A program made the position numbers and the translations under genes. From the NCBI GenBank assembly GCA_033816765.1, contig CM066287.1, positions 2,480,001-2,544,000 of the forward strand: a stretch of DNA of 64,000 nt, in the 5' to 3' direction. This document shows positions 20,330 to 30,468 of this stretch, piece after piece (position 1 is the first letter of the stretch; every line of letters starts with the position of its first letter). Source of the stretch: Nothopassalora personata (lineage: Eukaryota; Ascomycota; Dothideomycetes; Mycosphaerellales; Mycosphaerellaceae). The notes under the pieces were generated by a model that ran no database searches, was not told the DNA's origin, and saw nothing but the letters and a program-made list of their open reading frames with translations.

Positions 20330-23300
20330 GAAAACTTTTCCTGAGTTTCCTGCCTGGTCCGTTTGTGAGGACCATGGGCGTTGTTGCTCTGCCGTTGAAG
20401 GGTCCGGACTGCTTCGTCGGCCAGACCACACGTGACTACCAAACCTGGGTTTTGGGCTGCGGTATTGATCGAAATTCCCTATACCGTCGTACACAAAGGG
20501 TCCACGATGGTGACAGTGGTTGTAACGACGGATGTCGGTGGCAGCCACGTTGGCTTGATGAAGTGGGACGCCGAGACGTCCCGAGTGAGTAGTAACGGAG
20601 TGGACTGTATGTGTGAGGCAGATGGCGCGGTGTTGGTGGATGTCGCTGCCTTTACTACACCTGAGCACGCGCAAAGATGCTCATAGCGGAAGCCACGTGC
20701 AGCCAGCTGAGCGAGAGGCCCGCGGCGGGCTGGATGGGGAGCGTGTCGACGAACGACGATGAGCTGTTGGTCTGTTGCTGCGACGTGTGAGCTGATTCGC
20801 CACGAGCGGTTCAGATGATCCGGAGGCTCTCAGGTCAAAGGAATGGATGTGACAGGCGTGAGTGGACTGCGCGCGCCCAGGGACATGATCAGTGATATAC
20901 TGTACAGAGAAGCGGGCGGTGTGATGACAACAGCAAGAGGACAGACCTCCTGGGACATTTCTGGCAATGCAGTCGAGTCCAGCTAGTGTGCCCTGCGATG
21001 CATCATCGCGCGTAGACAGGACAGGGCCTACAGACCGACTCGAAAGACACCGAGCGAGCTGGGGTACAGACGACAGGTGCCGTTGATGGTGCCAGCACCA
21101 GCAGCGTGGCCCAGAGGGAAGTGTGAGCTTGCCTTCCGCGGCAACCGGGATGCTGCTCGCTAGGCACATCGCTCGAGCTTTTCGCAAGAGAGTTGCAAGC
21201 CTGTTCGACTTGATGCGACACTAGCGTGGGCTCTCTTTTGATGAACAGGCCTGCAATCCTGCCTTCGCCCACCCTCCGATCCTGCGTGTCTGCCGGGAGG
21301 CGGCGTCGAAGGCTTGGTCGTACATGGTCGTCGGTTGGTAACAGCGACGACGTGTGGATGGCGCAGGTGGCACAACCCGCCAAAGACCGCGTGCAGCCTC
21401 GCCCCCGACCGTGGCCGATTCCACGGTTCTGGCACGCTGTTCCAGGTACGGCAGCCCTTCACAAGCACGACACATTTGCCGCAAGTGTGGCCGCAGTAGT
21501 GCAGAGCGCTAGGCTGTCTAGCACCACCGAGCCCAGCGTCGCGGAAGAACGCAGCTCGAGCCACTTGCGCCTACCTCGAGCCGGCCTGCAGGGAGCGGCA
21601 GCCAACAGTCATGTCGCGACGGCTGTGCGGTGCTGCCACCTGCACATGTCTGCACACTGCAAACAAGAAGGAAGACTTTCCGCGCAGCCGCTGCAGCTCC
21701 CGCGTCGGCGCATGCCGTATATCGCATGGTTTGCAGACATGACGATACGAAGGATGAACACGACACTTCTCGTGGCTGCTGTCCCGATGAGAGATCGCTT
21801 TGCTGACACGGGGCGAGGTTTGCGATTCAGTGGTGACGCGCGCTGACGGCCTCGTACACACGGCATCTGGCATGCGGACCGCTCATCTGAGAAAGTCTTG
21901 CGCAATCACCACACAGATCCGCCTCCGAGACACTGGTTCAGATTGTCTTAGGCAGAGTAGCTCTCTGTAAAGGACAACGCATTGTACTGCTGTACCGAAG
22001 GCTGTCCCGTCATCAATGGAGAATAGAGCACACTCACATATACTGTGGCTCTTCGCTTGTCCTGCAGATGCGCGACGTACGGTTTCGAGGCATGGCGCTC
22101 CGCCGTTGGCTCCTGCCGAGTTGGGCATCAAAGACACGCCGTTACCGTCCGCCGCTACTCGGTGTAGATCACATTCCCGTGAAGTCGCAATAATAAGATG
22201 AGCCCTCGAACGGATGCGCTTTCCACGGGTGATAGATCATTACTCAAGTCATCTGCCATGAACCCCGGGTCCCTGTGCGCTCCCGACATGATGGTTTGGC
22301 GGACGCCTGGGTTCTCCTTCTCAAGGCGCGGACGCCTTGTTTCGGGAGTGAGAATTGGCGAGCCGGGGTCCTGCTTTGGCGTGGAAGCACGTCCACCGGC
22401 CGAAAGACCTGACCACATTAGGATACGGTCATGTGGCAGGCTGGTATGGCACGCCAGCTCACGGCAACCCTTTCAACAAAACGAATAGTCGGCTTGCCTG
22501 ATTGGCTGGGGATTATCTCAATATGTGACGTGCCTCGACGGGACTGGACGACTGCATGTAGGCGCTGCATGCAGACATGATGCAAGCGCCGGAACCCCTC
22601 CGCCAACTGTCGCCCACCGCCTACCCTAGTCTTCCTTCGTATCGTAGCAGAGTTGCAGGTTGTCCTGCCGAGGTCGGGCAGCTCAGGAGTCCAAAAGCAA
22701 CATCATCGTCAGATCCCCGTTGCCCGCTCCAATAGAACTCTCATGGCCAACCTTCGAGAAGCCCCAAGGAACCCTTGCGATTACCGCAGTCAGCACGTGG
22801 AGAGTGGGACTGTCTCAGGCGGGCTGTAACCTAAAACTGCACAGAGACTAGGTACCAGCAAGCGAGATAGTCTAACAATTTTAACCAGCGCAACATCTTA
22901 GCTGCAGAACCATCGGAGCATCCCAAAAGCTTGCAAGGAGAAAGCCGTAGCTTTCATCTCCAACCCGAGGTTTGCGAAAGTAAAATGCTTTTTCCTTGCC
23001 GAAGTTCTATCGTCTCGGAACAGATCTATGTCCCGATGAATCTTCTTGCTGTGACGCGTTCACAATTCATGTCAGCCGGTGAGCAACTTTCAGTATTGCA
23101 AATTGCACAGCAGCAGCGCTCTTCACACATATCGGACGACATCTTGACTTGGCCGCCACAAGCGATCTGGGGGCCGCTGAGAACAGCCCCCGCCATGCGG
23201 GCAGCCCCGATCTGACTAATCAACCAAACCCTATCAAATGGTGAATAGAATCCCATCAAATGTTGAATACCTCCCACGAGATCCTTCCTCCCTCCGGAGT

Positions 23301-24183
23301 CCCGTCCTACCGTAGGCCCGTCCTAAGTTTGCTGCGGCTACAGGAAACATATCCGAGGTCTCACTCCGCTTGAGGGCCACACCCAAACGATAATGAGCCG
23401 AGTTGTCCACACCTGAATGATCATGCGGCCACCAAAACCTAGAGGGTCTTTTGGCCCCCAACTTTGACCCTGGAGCCTCAAATTTGAAAAGTTCTTAAGT
23501 CGTTGATTTTGAATTGTCGCTGTGACTGCCCTTAGTTAGGTCCGAACAACATAAAAAGCGCAGACTACGCAAAATTGGACGCTATTGAATTTGCACTCTT
23601 CAGATTTTTGGCAGCCTAGACGTCTCGTGGTATACAGGCCATTATTAAGAGGGGATCAAGCGTAGCGCCCCTCGGATAGCCCGTCGCCGGGCGGGCAATG
23701 ACTAATATTAGGGGCTGCGCGTCATGTCGTGACCATAGCACGTGGAGGCAGCCCGAGTACAGTCCGTCCCACCCCACGACTGCCTCCGGCTCTGCTTGCA
23801 ACTTGTTTGAACTTTGATGACACGGTTGCGGCTAGCAGCGTTAGTCGTCCAGTTGAGTGTTGAGGCACGTCTACGCCATTCCCTATGTACTTTCGACAGA
23901 CGGCACAGCGGTAGCATGTCTCCTCCACGTTTGTGGCTGCATACTGAAGTCACCTGCGACTTTCGTCTATCGCGACAATGTGGTGAGAAGAGGACTCGGA
24001 TGACGTCCAGTACCTCCCGGCACAAGCAAGTCGTTCCAAAAGGAGTCATGATCCCGGCTGGTGCAGGTCATGGCTCTGCTGGGACATTACCTATAGGTTG
24101 TGGGGTAATTGGTGTCTTACTTCTTCGTCACGGCAAGCCACTTACGTTGGTGATAGAAGTATGGTGCCCGTGAAGCTCTATAG
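20330..24183. other. Gene-poor region upstream of bZIP gene
   Basis: Roughly 3.9 kb without a supportable gene. 20330-22600 is GC-rich with many overlapping random frames and probably includes the bZIP promoter and a long leader. From about 22650 the composition shifts toward A/T and the sequence looks like degenerate repeat DNA. A short doublet ATCAAATG(G/T)TGAATA occurs at about 23236-23270. Confidence 0.4.
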
Positions 24184-24185
24184 TA

Positions 24186-24422
24186 CAGTCCCGGCAATAT
24201 TCATACAACCCCTGTCCTCTCACTATCCCATATTAGGTAGAATGTTACACTGCTTGGCGTAGCTCACCACGTAGTATGGCCTCCATTGCTTGTAAACACG
24301 GGTCCACAAGTCATAGTATTAGGTAGTAACTGAGGTGGTTAACAAGTTATGAGGGTAACAACACCTTCAAAGAAGACAGGATAGCGTAAATGCAGGGGTT
24401 GTATGATTATTGCCGGGGACTG
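24186..24422. mobile_element. mimp-like MITE with 29/30-bp terminal inverted repeats
   Basis: A 237-bp element bounded by near-perfect inverted repeats. The left end starts CAGTCCCGGCAATATTCAT (24186 on); the right end, read in reverse complement, starts CAGTCCCCGGCAATAATCAT. Both continue ACAACCCCTG. The arms differ by one C indel and one A/T change. Each end is flanked by TA (24184-24185 and 24423-24424), as expected for Tc1/mariner target duplications. There is no internal open frame. The size, TA sites, CAGT terminus and internal GCAATA block recall Fusarium mimp/impala elements. That family link is from memory and needs alignment. Confidence 0.75.
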
Positions 24423-24910
24423 TAGAATTCGTCTGTTGCCTAGGTGACGGAGGTCAATATTCGATGCACGCCCACTAAGTTTACTGGGGTTGTGCTTACC
24501 CAACACTACAAGTCCACTGTGTGAACGTCGTTGAGAAGCAGATGCGTTCATCTCAAAGCTAGAAGACCCGAGCGCTTTGTGCAACCCACTGAGAAAGCAG
24601 TTGCTCGAAGACGCGAACGGTCTAGAGCGATACATGGATCTCCCCATCCTACGTGAGGCGTGGCGCGCATCAAGACGTCTAAAAGCCGAATATCCTTCAC
24701 CACATCTCGATGTGCTAGGACGAGCCACACCAACATGGCAGTCGAAGCGCTCGTGGCGGCTTGTGTAGAAAGTGGAAGCGCCTTGTGGGCTCCTGACCAC
24801 AACTTTGCCGGATACTCTTCTTGTGCATCGCTGAAAATGATACTACGGAATGGTGTTAGCACGCACATACAAAACTGGATTTTCGAAGCTGAGTAGATTG
24901 TCGGGGCGGG

Positions 24911-25459
24911 CACTATAATGCCCTAGCCTCAGATACTGTATTAGCTGCCGTCGCTATCCACCACACTATTACCTTTCAAGGACCTTTCAAGGTACCTTGC
25001 AAGACGCGTATTATAGTGAGATACACCGAAATGGATCCGTCAGCGTATTGCTTTCGTGGTTTTTTCCTGCTTCTACGCGTCAATGTGAACTCTGCTCTCC
25101 ACCTTGCTAATTATTCATCTAATCTAATCCAGTCGTTATGGCTCCGCCTATCCTTGATTATCCAGAGCTCTTGCCGAGTAACCCTCTCTATCTCTAGAGT
25201 AAGCAGCAGATTGAGTGAAATCTTAAGGCGGTAGATACAGCAGTAGCAACACCTCAAACAGCCTCATTGTAGTAGTAGCACCTTCATACAGCCTCATTTC
25301 GAAAGACTGTAACTACACCTTTCTACAGCTTCATTTTTCGAAGGTATGTGCGGCACTACCAAGCATGGCGCTCTGGCGCGGCGCCCACCAAAATGAGAAT
25401 CCTCCGCAGTGTCGCAATAACCGACAGGACCTAATATCTAAGGCTAGGGCATTATATTG
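24911..25459. mobile_element. Second MITE-like inverted-repeat element, about 540 bp
   Basis: The left arm 24911-24944 contains CACTATAATGCCCTAGCCT. The right arm 25431-25459, reverse-complemented, contains CAATATAATGCCCTAGCCT. The match continues as (C/T)AGATA on both sides, then a 5-bp gap, then TATTAG on both. TA dinucleotides sit just inside the outermost bases of both arms and could be the target duplication. The interior has no transposase frame. A triplicated ~33-bp unit lies inside. This is a non-autonomous element or a degenerate transposon remnant. Confidence 0.6.
25249..25335. repeat. Three degenerate tandem copies of a ~33-bp unit
   Basis: Units at 25249-25268, 25279-25298 and 25315-25335 share the core CCTyMWACAGCyTCATT, spaced by about 30-36 bp. 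They lie inside the larger inverted-repeat element and may be its subterminal repeats. Confidence 0.5.
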
Positions 25460-25782
25460 TTCGCCATTGTCGGTCGTTCGGTTCTGCACCCGGGACGTGT
25501 CGTCTTGGGAAGTGTCGTTCCGTAAGCATGCGAGTCAGCGCATGATACTGCTGAAGTCCGGGCGGCTGATTCGGAAGACGAAGTGGTACTAACGTGGGGA
25601 ATGTCGATGATTGTTGACATCTGCATCGAATGACAGTGGTGACCAGAACATGACTTCCCTGTGACGCCGACGCGGGTCCGCTCGAAGGAAGCAACAACTT
25701 CACGAACCCCGCCACGGAAAGCTGTACTTCGACACAGAATACACGATCAACATCAAACACAACACCACATCCAAAGACAACC
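25460..25782. other. Intergenic region, promoter of lactonase gene
   Basis: Between the inverted-repeat element and the SMP-30 gene. The final 60 bp are rich in CA (AACATCAAACACAACACCAC), like a fungal leader. No gene seen. Confidence 0.5.
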
Positions 25783-26920
25783 ATGCCAGACGTCAAAAAG
25801 TACAAGATCACTGAGCCATATCTCCACTTGGGATGTGGTCTGGGCGAAGGCCCTTTTTGGGAAAAGGAACGCAATTCACTCCGATTCGTCGACATCGTGA
25901 AGGAGAAGCTTCATACTGTCGATCTCACCAAGGGACCTTCTTCGCACAAGCAATGGGATCTGCAGTATTCAATCGGCACGACTGCCGATATTGATGGCGA
26001 TGACAAGAACTTCATCTTTGGAGGCAAAAGCGGCTACGGCATCTTCAATCGAGGGACTGGAGAGCATCGGCTTATTAAGCAGCATTGGTCCGATGCTGAA
26101 AGGCAGCCTGACGGTGGCGGTAAGCCAAAAGCTGGGAAGAACAAGCAAGAGCGGATGAGGAGTAATGATGGTGAGCGCGAGGATCACAGCATTCTCATTC
26201 GGGTTGAAGGCTAACGCAGCCCCAGGTGCCGTTGACGCCTATGGGCGATACTTTGTTGGGACCATGAATGATCCTGCGCTTGTTGGACAAGGCTTTACAG
26301 ATGAAGGTAAGTTGACTCACTGCAACCTCATTTACTGTCGCGGGACTGACTTGTGGAAGGCGTCCTATTTCGTCTTGACTCCGATCTGAGTCTGCACCGG
26401 GTTAGAGAAGGCGTGACAATACCTAACGGGTACGACTTGTTTGACGAACGGACAACTAAATTGAGGCTGACCTTGTTCTAGCATCTCCTGGACGCTCGAC
26501 AACAAATTCTGCTACTTCACCGACTCCCCGACGGGCAAGATCATGAAATACCCTTACAACATCGGAACCGGGGATATAGCCTGGTCCGACGGCAAAGTCT
26601 TCTTCGAGTGTCCCATCGAGGGTGGAGTCCCAGACGGCCACGCCCAGGACGAAGAGGGTCACCTCTGGGTGGCATTATTCGGAAGTGGAAAAGTCGTGCG
26701 CGTCAACACATCCGGTGAGATCGTTGCCGAGATTGAGGTCCCGACCCGATGTGTGAGCTGCCCTGCAATCGCAGGTACCGAGCTGTTTATTACCAGTGCC
26801 GAGGAGGAAGACCCGAAGAAGTATCCGTGGAGCACGAAATATCAGGGCGATCTGTTCAAGATCGATATCGGCGTGAAGGGTTGCCCTTTGAACAGATTCA
26901 AGCCAAATGTCCAGCTTTAG
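25783..26920 (+). CDS. SMP-30/gluconolactonase (regucalcin-like) lactonase
   Basis: Six-bladed beta-propeller, predicted divalent-metal lactonase acting on sugar-acid lactones; substrate not determined. Four exons, 25783-26170, 26226-26306, 26360-26429 and 26482-26920, join in frame to 325 aa. The metal ligands of the family are all visible: Glu in LGEGPFW (about residue 23), Asn in TIPNG (about 178), and Asp in VPDGHAQDEEGHLWVA (about 225). The frames around VGTMNDPALVG and YFTDSPTGKIMKYPY are also typical. A lysine-rich insertion (KPKAGKNKQERMRSNDG) before the first intron is longer than in bacterial homologues. The neighbouring semialdehyde dehydrogenase is convergent; a shared sugar-acid pathway is possible but unproven. 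Confidence 0.9.
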
Positions 26921-27245
26921 ATGAGACACTGATGATGCTCGAGATTGCGACAGTAGAAAGAGGAGCGGGGGCTGCCAATGCGCATTATAGATGGAAAGCG
27001 GAGCTATTGACAGAGTCAATGCCTTGATCCTTCCGATGATGTGAACTTCTCTATGCACCATGCTGGCGCGCCAGCGATTTCGAGCAACAACTTTCTCAGC
27101 GAAATGTACGATGCGCTCAGGGGCAATACGCCACGTCAAGAAGTCGTGATCCATTAAAATATGCACTTCGAATCATGAGGCGTGAGAAATCGTATTGCAG
27201 AGGCTAATGTTCTTCACGGAACTGAGTTTAGGATGGCGTACTGAT
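26921..27245. other. Spacer between convergent genes
   Basis: 3' regions of the lactonase and the semialdehyde dehydrogenase genes. Nothing else seen. Confidence 0.5.
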
Positions 27246-28887
27246 CTACAGCTTACTCGCACCCTGAAGCGGCCCAATACCACCAACAGTCACAGTCTTG
27301 ATCGTAAGATACTCATCAATGCCATACTTCGAACCCTCCCTTCCGAAGCCCGAGTGCTTGACACCACCAAACGGCGATGCCGCATCAGAAATTAGACCAG
27401 TGTTGATTCCAACCATACCAAATTCAAGTGCTTCAGCAACACGATGACACCTCTGCACATCCTTCGAGAAGAAGTAGCCCGCCAGACCAACATCCGCGTC
27501 ATTCGCAAGCTTGACGACTTCGGCTTCAGTGTCGAATGCGAACAGACCCGCAATTGGGCCGAAGGTCTCCTCTGTGCTAATCTTCATCGACTTGTTCATG
27601 TCTCTGATCACCGTCGGCGCGAAGAAGTTCGAGCCTAGATCTGAAAGCTGCTGGCCTCCTGCCAAGACCTTGCCGCCGTGGCTCACAGCGTCGTCGACGT
27701 GTTGTTGGACTTTGCTAATGGCACGATCGTGGATGAGGGGACCATGGGTAACGCCATCTTGGAATCCAGGACCAACCTTGAAGTTGTTCACCTTCTCGGT
27801 GAATGCCTTGGCGAAGTCGTCGTAGATGCCCTTTTGGACGTAGATGCGGTTCGCACAGACGCAGGTCTGGCCGCTAGATCGGAACTTGGAGGTGATGGCT
27901 CCTGCTACTGCTGTTTCGAGGTCTGCGTCGTCGAAGACAATGAAGGGCGCGTTGCCGCCAAGTTCGAAGGAGAGCTTCTTCAAGGTATCGGATGACTGGT
28001 TCATGAGGAGCTTCCCGACGTTGGTGGAGCCTGTGAAGCTGACTTTCTTGACGTGGTCGGACGAGGTGATGGCTGAGCCAACTTCCGGTGTGTTCTTGTC
28101 AGCAGTCACAACGTTTACGACACCGGGAGGAATGCCGGCTCGGTGTGCCAGTTCTACCAATGCTGCTGCTGTGAAAGGGGTCTCGCCGGGTGACTTGCAA
28201 ACGGTTGTGCAGCCTGCTGCGAGGGCTGGACCAATCTTGCGGGCGACCATGGCGGCGGGAAAGTTCCACCTACCATCGTTGATCAGCTTGATCAACACTA
28301 CATATTCGAGAAGCTTACGGTGTGATGAGACCACAGACGCCGACTGGCTCTTTGATGGTGTAGATGCGGTTGCCAGCGACCGTGGCAGGAATCGTGTCAC
28401 CATACATCCTAGGTGCCTCCTCACTGAACCACTCGAAGAAGCTGGCCGCATACGCAACCTCACCCTTCGCGTCGTTGAATGGCTTTCCGTTCTCCCACGT
28501 GATCAACTTGGCGATGTCCTCACTGTTCTCAACCACAAGATCATACCACTTTCGCAGCATCTTTGACCTTTGACGGCCTGTTGTCTTCCTGAACGAAGGC
28601 AGTGCATCTGCCGCTGCTTGTATGGCTAAGTCTGTGTCCTCCTTGTTCATCTCTGGCATTGACCCAATCCTCTTATGCGTCGACGGGTCATGGACATCGA
28701 ATGTCTTGCCGGACGTTGCGTTGACCCATTTGCCATTGACGTAGGCCTGCTCCTTGAACAGACTCTTATCCTTCAGGTCTGGGACTGTATGAATGCCCAT
28801 CACAGCAGATCTCGAGACTATTCTGAGGTGGTTCGTCCTTGTGATGTGGGAGCGAATGGCAGGCGTGGTTTTGAGGAAGGCCTTCAT
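27246..28887 (-). CDS. Succinate-semialdehyde dehydrogenase (ALDH5-like)
   Basis: NAD(P)-dependent oxidation of succinate semialdehyde to succinate, the last step of the GABA shunt. Two exons, 28887-28319 and 28269-27246, give 530 aa. The N-terminus from 28887 (MKAFLKTTPAIRSHITRTNH) is basic and could be a mitochondrial presequence. A second ATG (MGIHTVPD, near 28800) would give a cytosolic form. Motifs are CGLITPWNFPAAM across the junction, FTGSTNVGK (cofactor), FELGGNAPFIVFDDAD (general base Glu) and GQTCVCANR (nucleophile Cys). The ending GIDEYLTIKTVTVGG is typical. The intron is only 49 nt and contains a perfect 8-bp hairpin. A related semialdehyde substrate cannot be excluded. Confidence 0.92.
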
Positions 28888-29554
28888 CTTTGCGGACGTT
28901 CGAAGGGGCAGCTCTCTTATGGTCAGACGTCTATCGCTGAAGTTCAAACATCAACGCAGCAAGGGAATGGCAGCCCAAGGCATTAGCTGCTTCGAGCTGG
29001 TACTGCCATCCGAGGATCAATAGCGAGGAAGCTGTCGCGCTTAGATATGTGTGATGTTGGGGAAGATCCTGGTCGCGTCCGTCTGGATGGAGCAGGTCCA
29101 TCCCCAGGGGAGCTGTCAATGCGCAGCTCTTTCCAACGCTTACCCCATCTACACGAACAAGAACAATTCGAACATTCACTTGACTGCGACCACCGCTTTC
29201 CACATGAGCGCACGTTTTTGGGCATCAAACAACAGGTCATTCCCATATGCAGACATGTCAGAAGCAGGAGGTTGCTAAGCTTGAGCACCAGATTTCTCCT
29301 CACATTCCTTCACCAACAGCATTGAGTTCGTGGCAAACAGATCGAATCGTCGACGTGAAGACTGAACATGTAGAATCGATCGCTACAGTCTTCACGATTG
29401 TGAATACCATCGATCTGCTCACCGGATACCTACTTGCCATGACCTTCGTGAAGACGTCCATGGCAGGGGATTCAGCCCCCCCAAATGCCTTCTCCAGAGA
29501 CACTGCCCGTCTGGACAATTTACCGCTCACCATCACCTTCCGATTCCTACTACC
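28888..29554. other. Divergent promoter region
   Basis: Between the semialdehyde dehydrogenase and RING protein starts. No coding signal or repeat recognised. Confidence 0.5.
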
Positions 29555-30230
29555 ATGCCATCAACTGAACAACTAAACCACTACGGCCTTCAAGCCGGCG
29601 ACAGCGCCCGCTCTCGCGACACCGAGTGCAGCATTTGCCAAGACACCGTCAAAGACGTCGTAATCACCACATGTCAGCACGTATACTGCTTCGAATGTGT
29701 AAGGCGGCCTCTCAAGCCTGCTCAAGGCAGCGAGGATCCACTGACGGAGAACTTTGGCACAGATAACACGCTGGCTGACCCAATCGCCCAGGTGCCCTGA
29801 ATGTCGCCACAACCTCCGGCCCTCGCACCTCGTAGCACCGACAGGAGGACAGAACACCGCTCCCCAAATCCATCCCTCCAGCGCAGCCGCAGCCGCAGCC
29901 CCTCGCACTCCGCGAGTCCGTATAAACGCCGAGCGAATGCTTTCAGCAATGTGGCGAACGGGTACCCGACTTGAATCCCGAGACCCCCTATCACCCAGAC
30001 TGCGACCGTGTGCAAAGCGAATCTGGGCAGAGTGGGAGACTTACCTTTGCGCCCAAGACGGTCAGCCGGCGACCCGTCGAGATCTGGTCAGAGTTCTGTC
30101 CCACATCCTTGAGACGACAGTCGTGGTGTACGGCTGGTGTGAGGACTGGCGCCAACTCCCCGCGGATTTTGTAATGACGATGCGACGCGTAGCAGAGGCA
30201 GGGGCACATGCATGCGTAGAAGCTGGGTGA
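29555..30230 (+). CDS. Small RING-finger protein (putative E3 ligase)
   Basis: Two exons, 29555-29698 and 29763-30230, give 203 aa. The intron falls inside the zinc finger. Exon 1 supplies CSICQDTV and CQHVYCFEC; exon 2 supplies ITRWLTQSPRCPECRH. Together they make a complete C3HC4 RING at residues 26-63. Without splicing the first frame ends before the CPEC pair, so the intron is needed. After the RING comes an alanine/proline linker and then a C-terminal helical part with WAEWETYLCAQDG and ETTVVVYGWCEDW, which I do not recognise. It is likely a ubiquitin ligase. The spacing between the third and fourth ligand pairs is within the RING range. Confidence 0.85.
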
Positions 30231-30468
30231 AGGTCCTGGCAGAGGAACCAAATTTGGGAAATCTTAGCATCTCTTTCAACTCTTACTCGTATCATTGGTT
30301 ATATCAATGCTGCGGTGATCTCTCAGCAGCCTTCTTCCCTCCTTGCGCCATGACGCCCGCTTGCTTCGACGCTGCATCCCATCTGTCTGCCTGAGCGACT
30401 TTTATTGCCAATCGTACACAGAGAAAATCCCGAGTTTCACCGCCTCATCTGCTTTCCATCTGCGCCCC

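Noticed and set aside
20330..20674. N-terminal extension of the bZIP frame to 20674
   Set aside because: Low-complexity, atypical composition. The ATG at 20329 gives a normal protein start.
20681..22137. Many overlapping open frames on both strands
   Set aside because: GC-rich random frames. None has a domain, consistent intron structure or start context.
23820..24173. Possible zinc-finger-like frame on the minus strand (CYRCAVCRKY)
   Set aside because: Only one CxxC pair, no continuation of a finger, and it sits in degenerate repeat DNA.
25783..28887. Lactonase plus semialdehyde dehydrogenase plus the distant aldolase as one sugar-acid gene cluster
   Set aside because: The aldolase is 17 kb away across unrelated genes, and the two neighbours are merely convergent. 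Pathway linkage is speculation.
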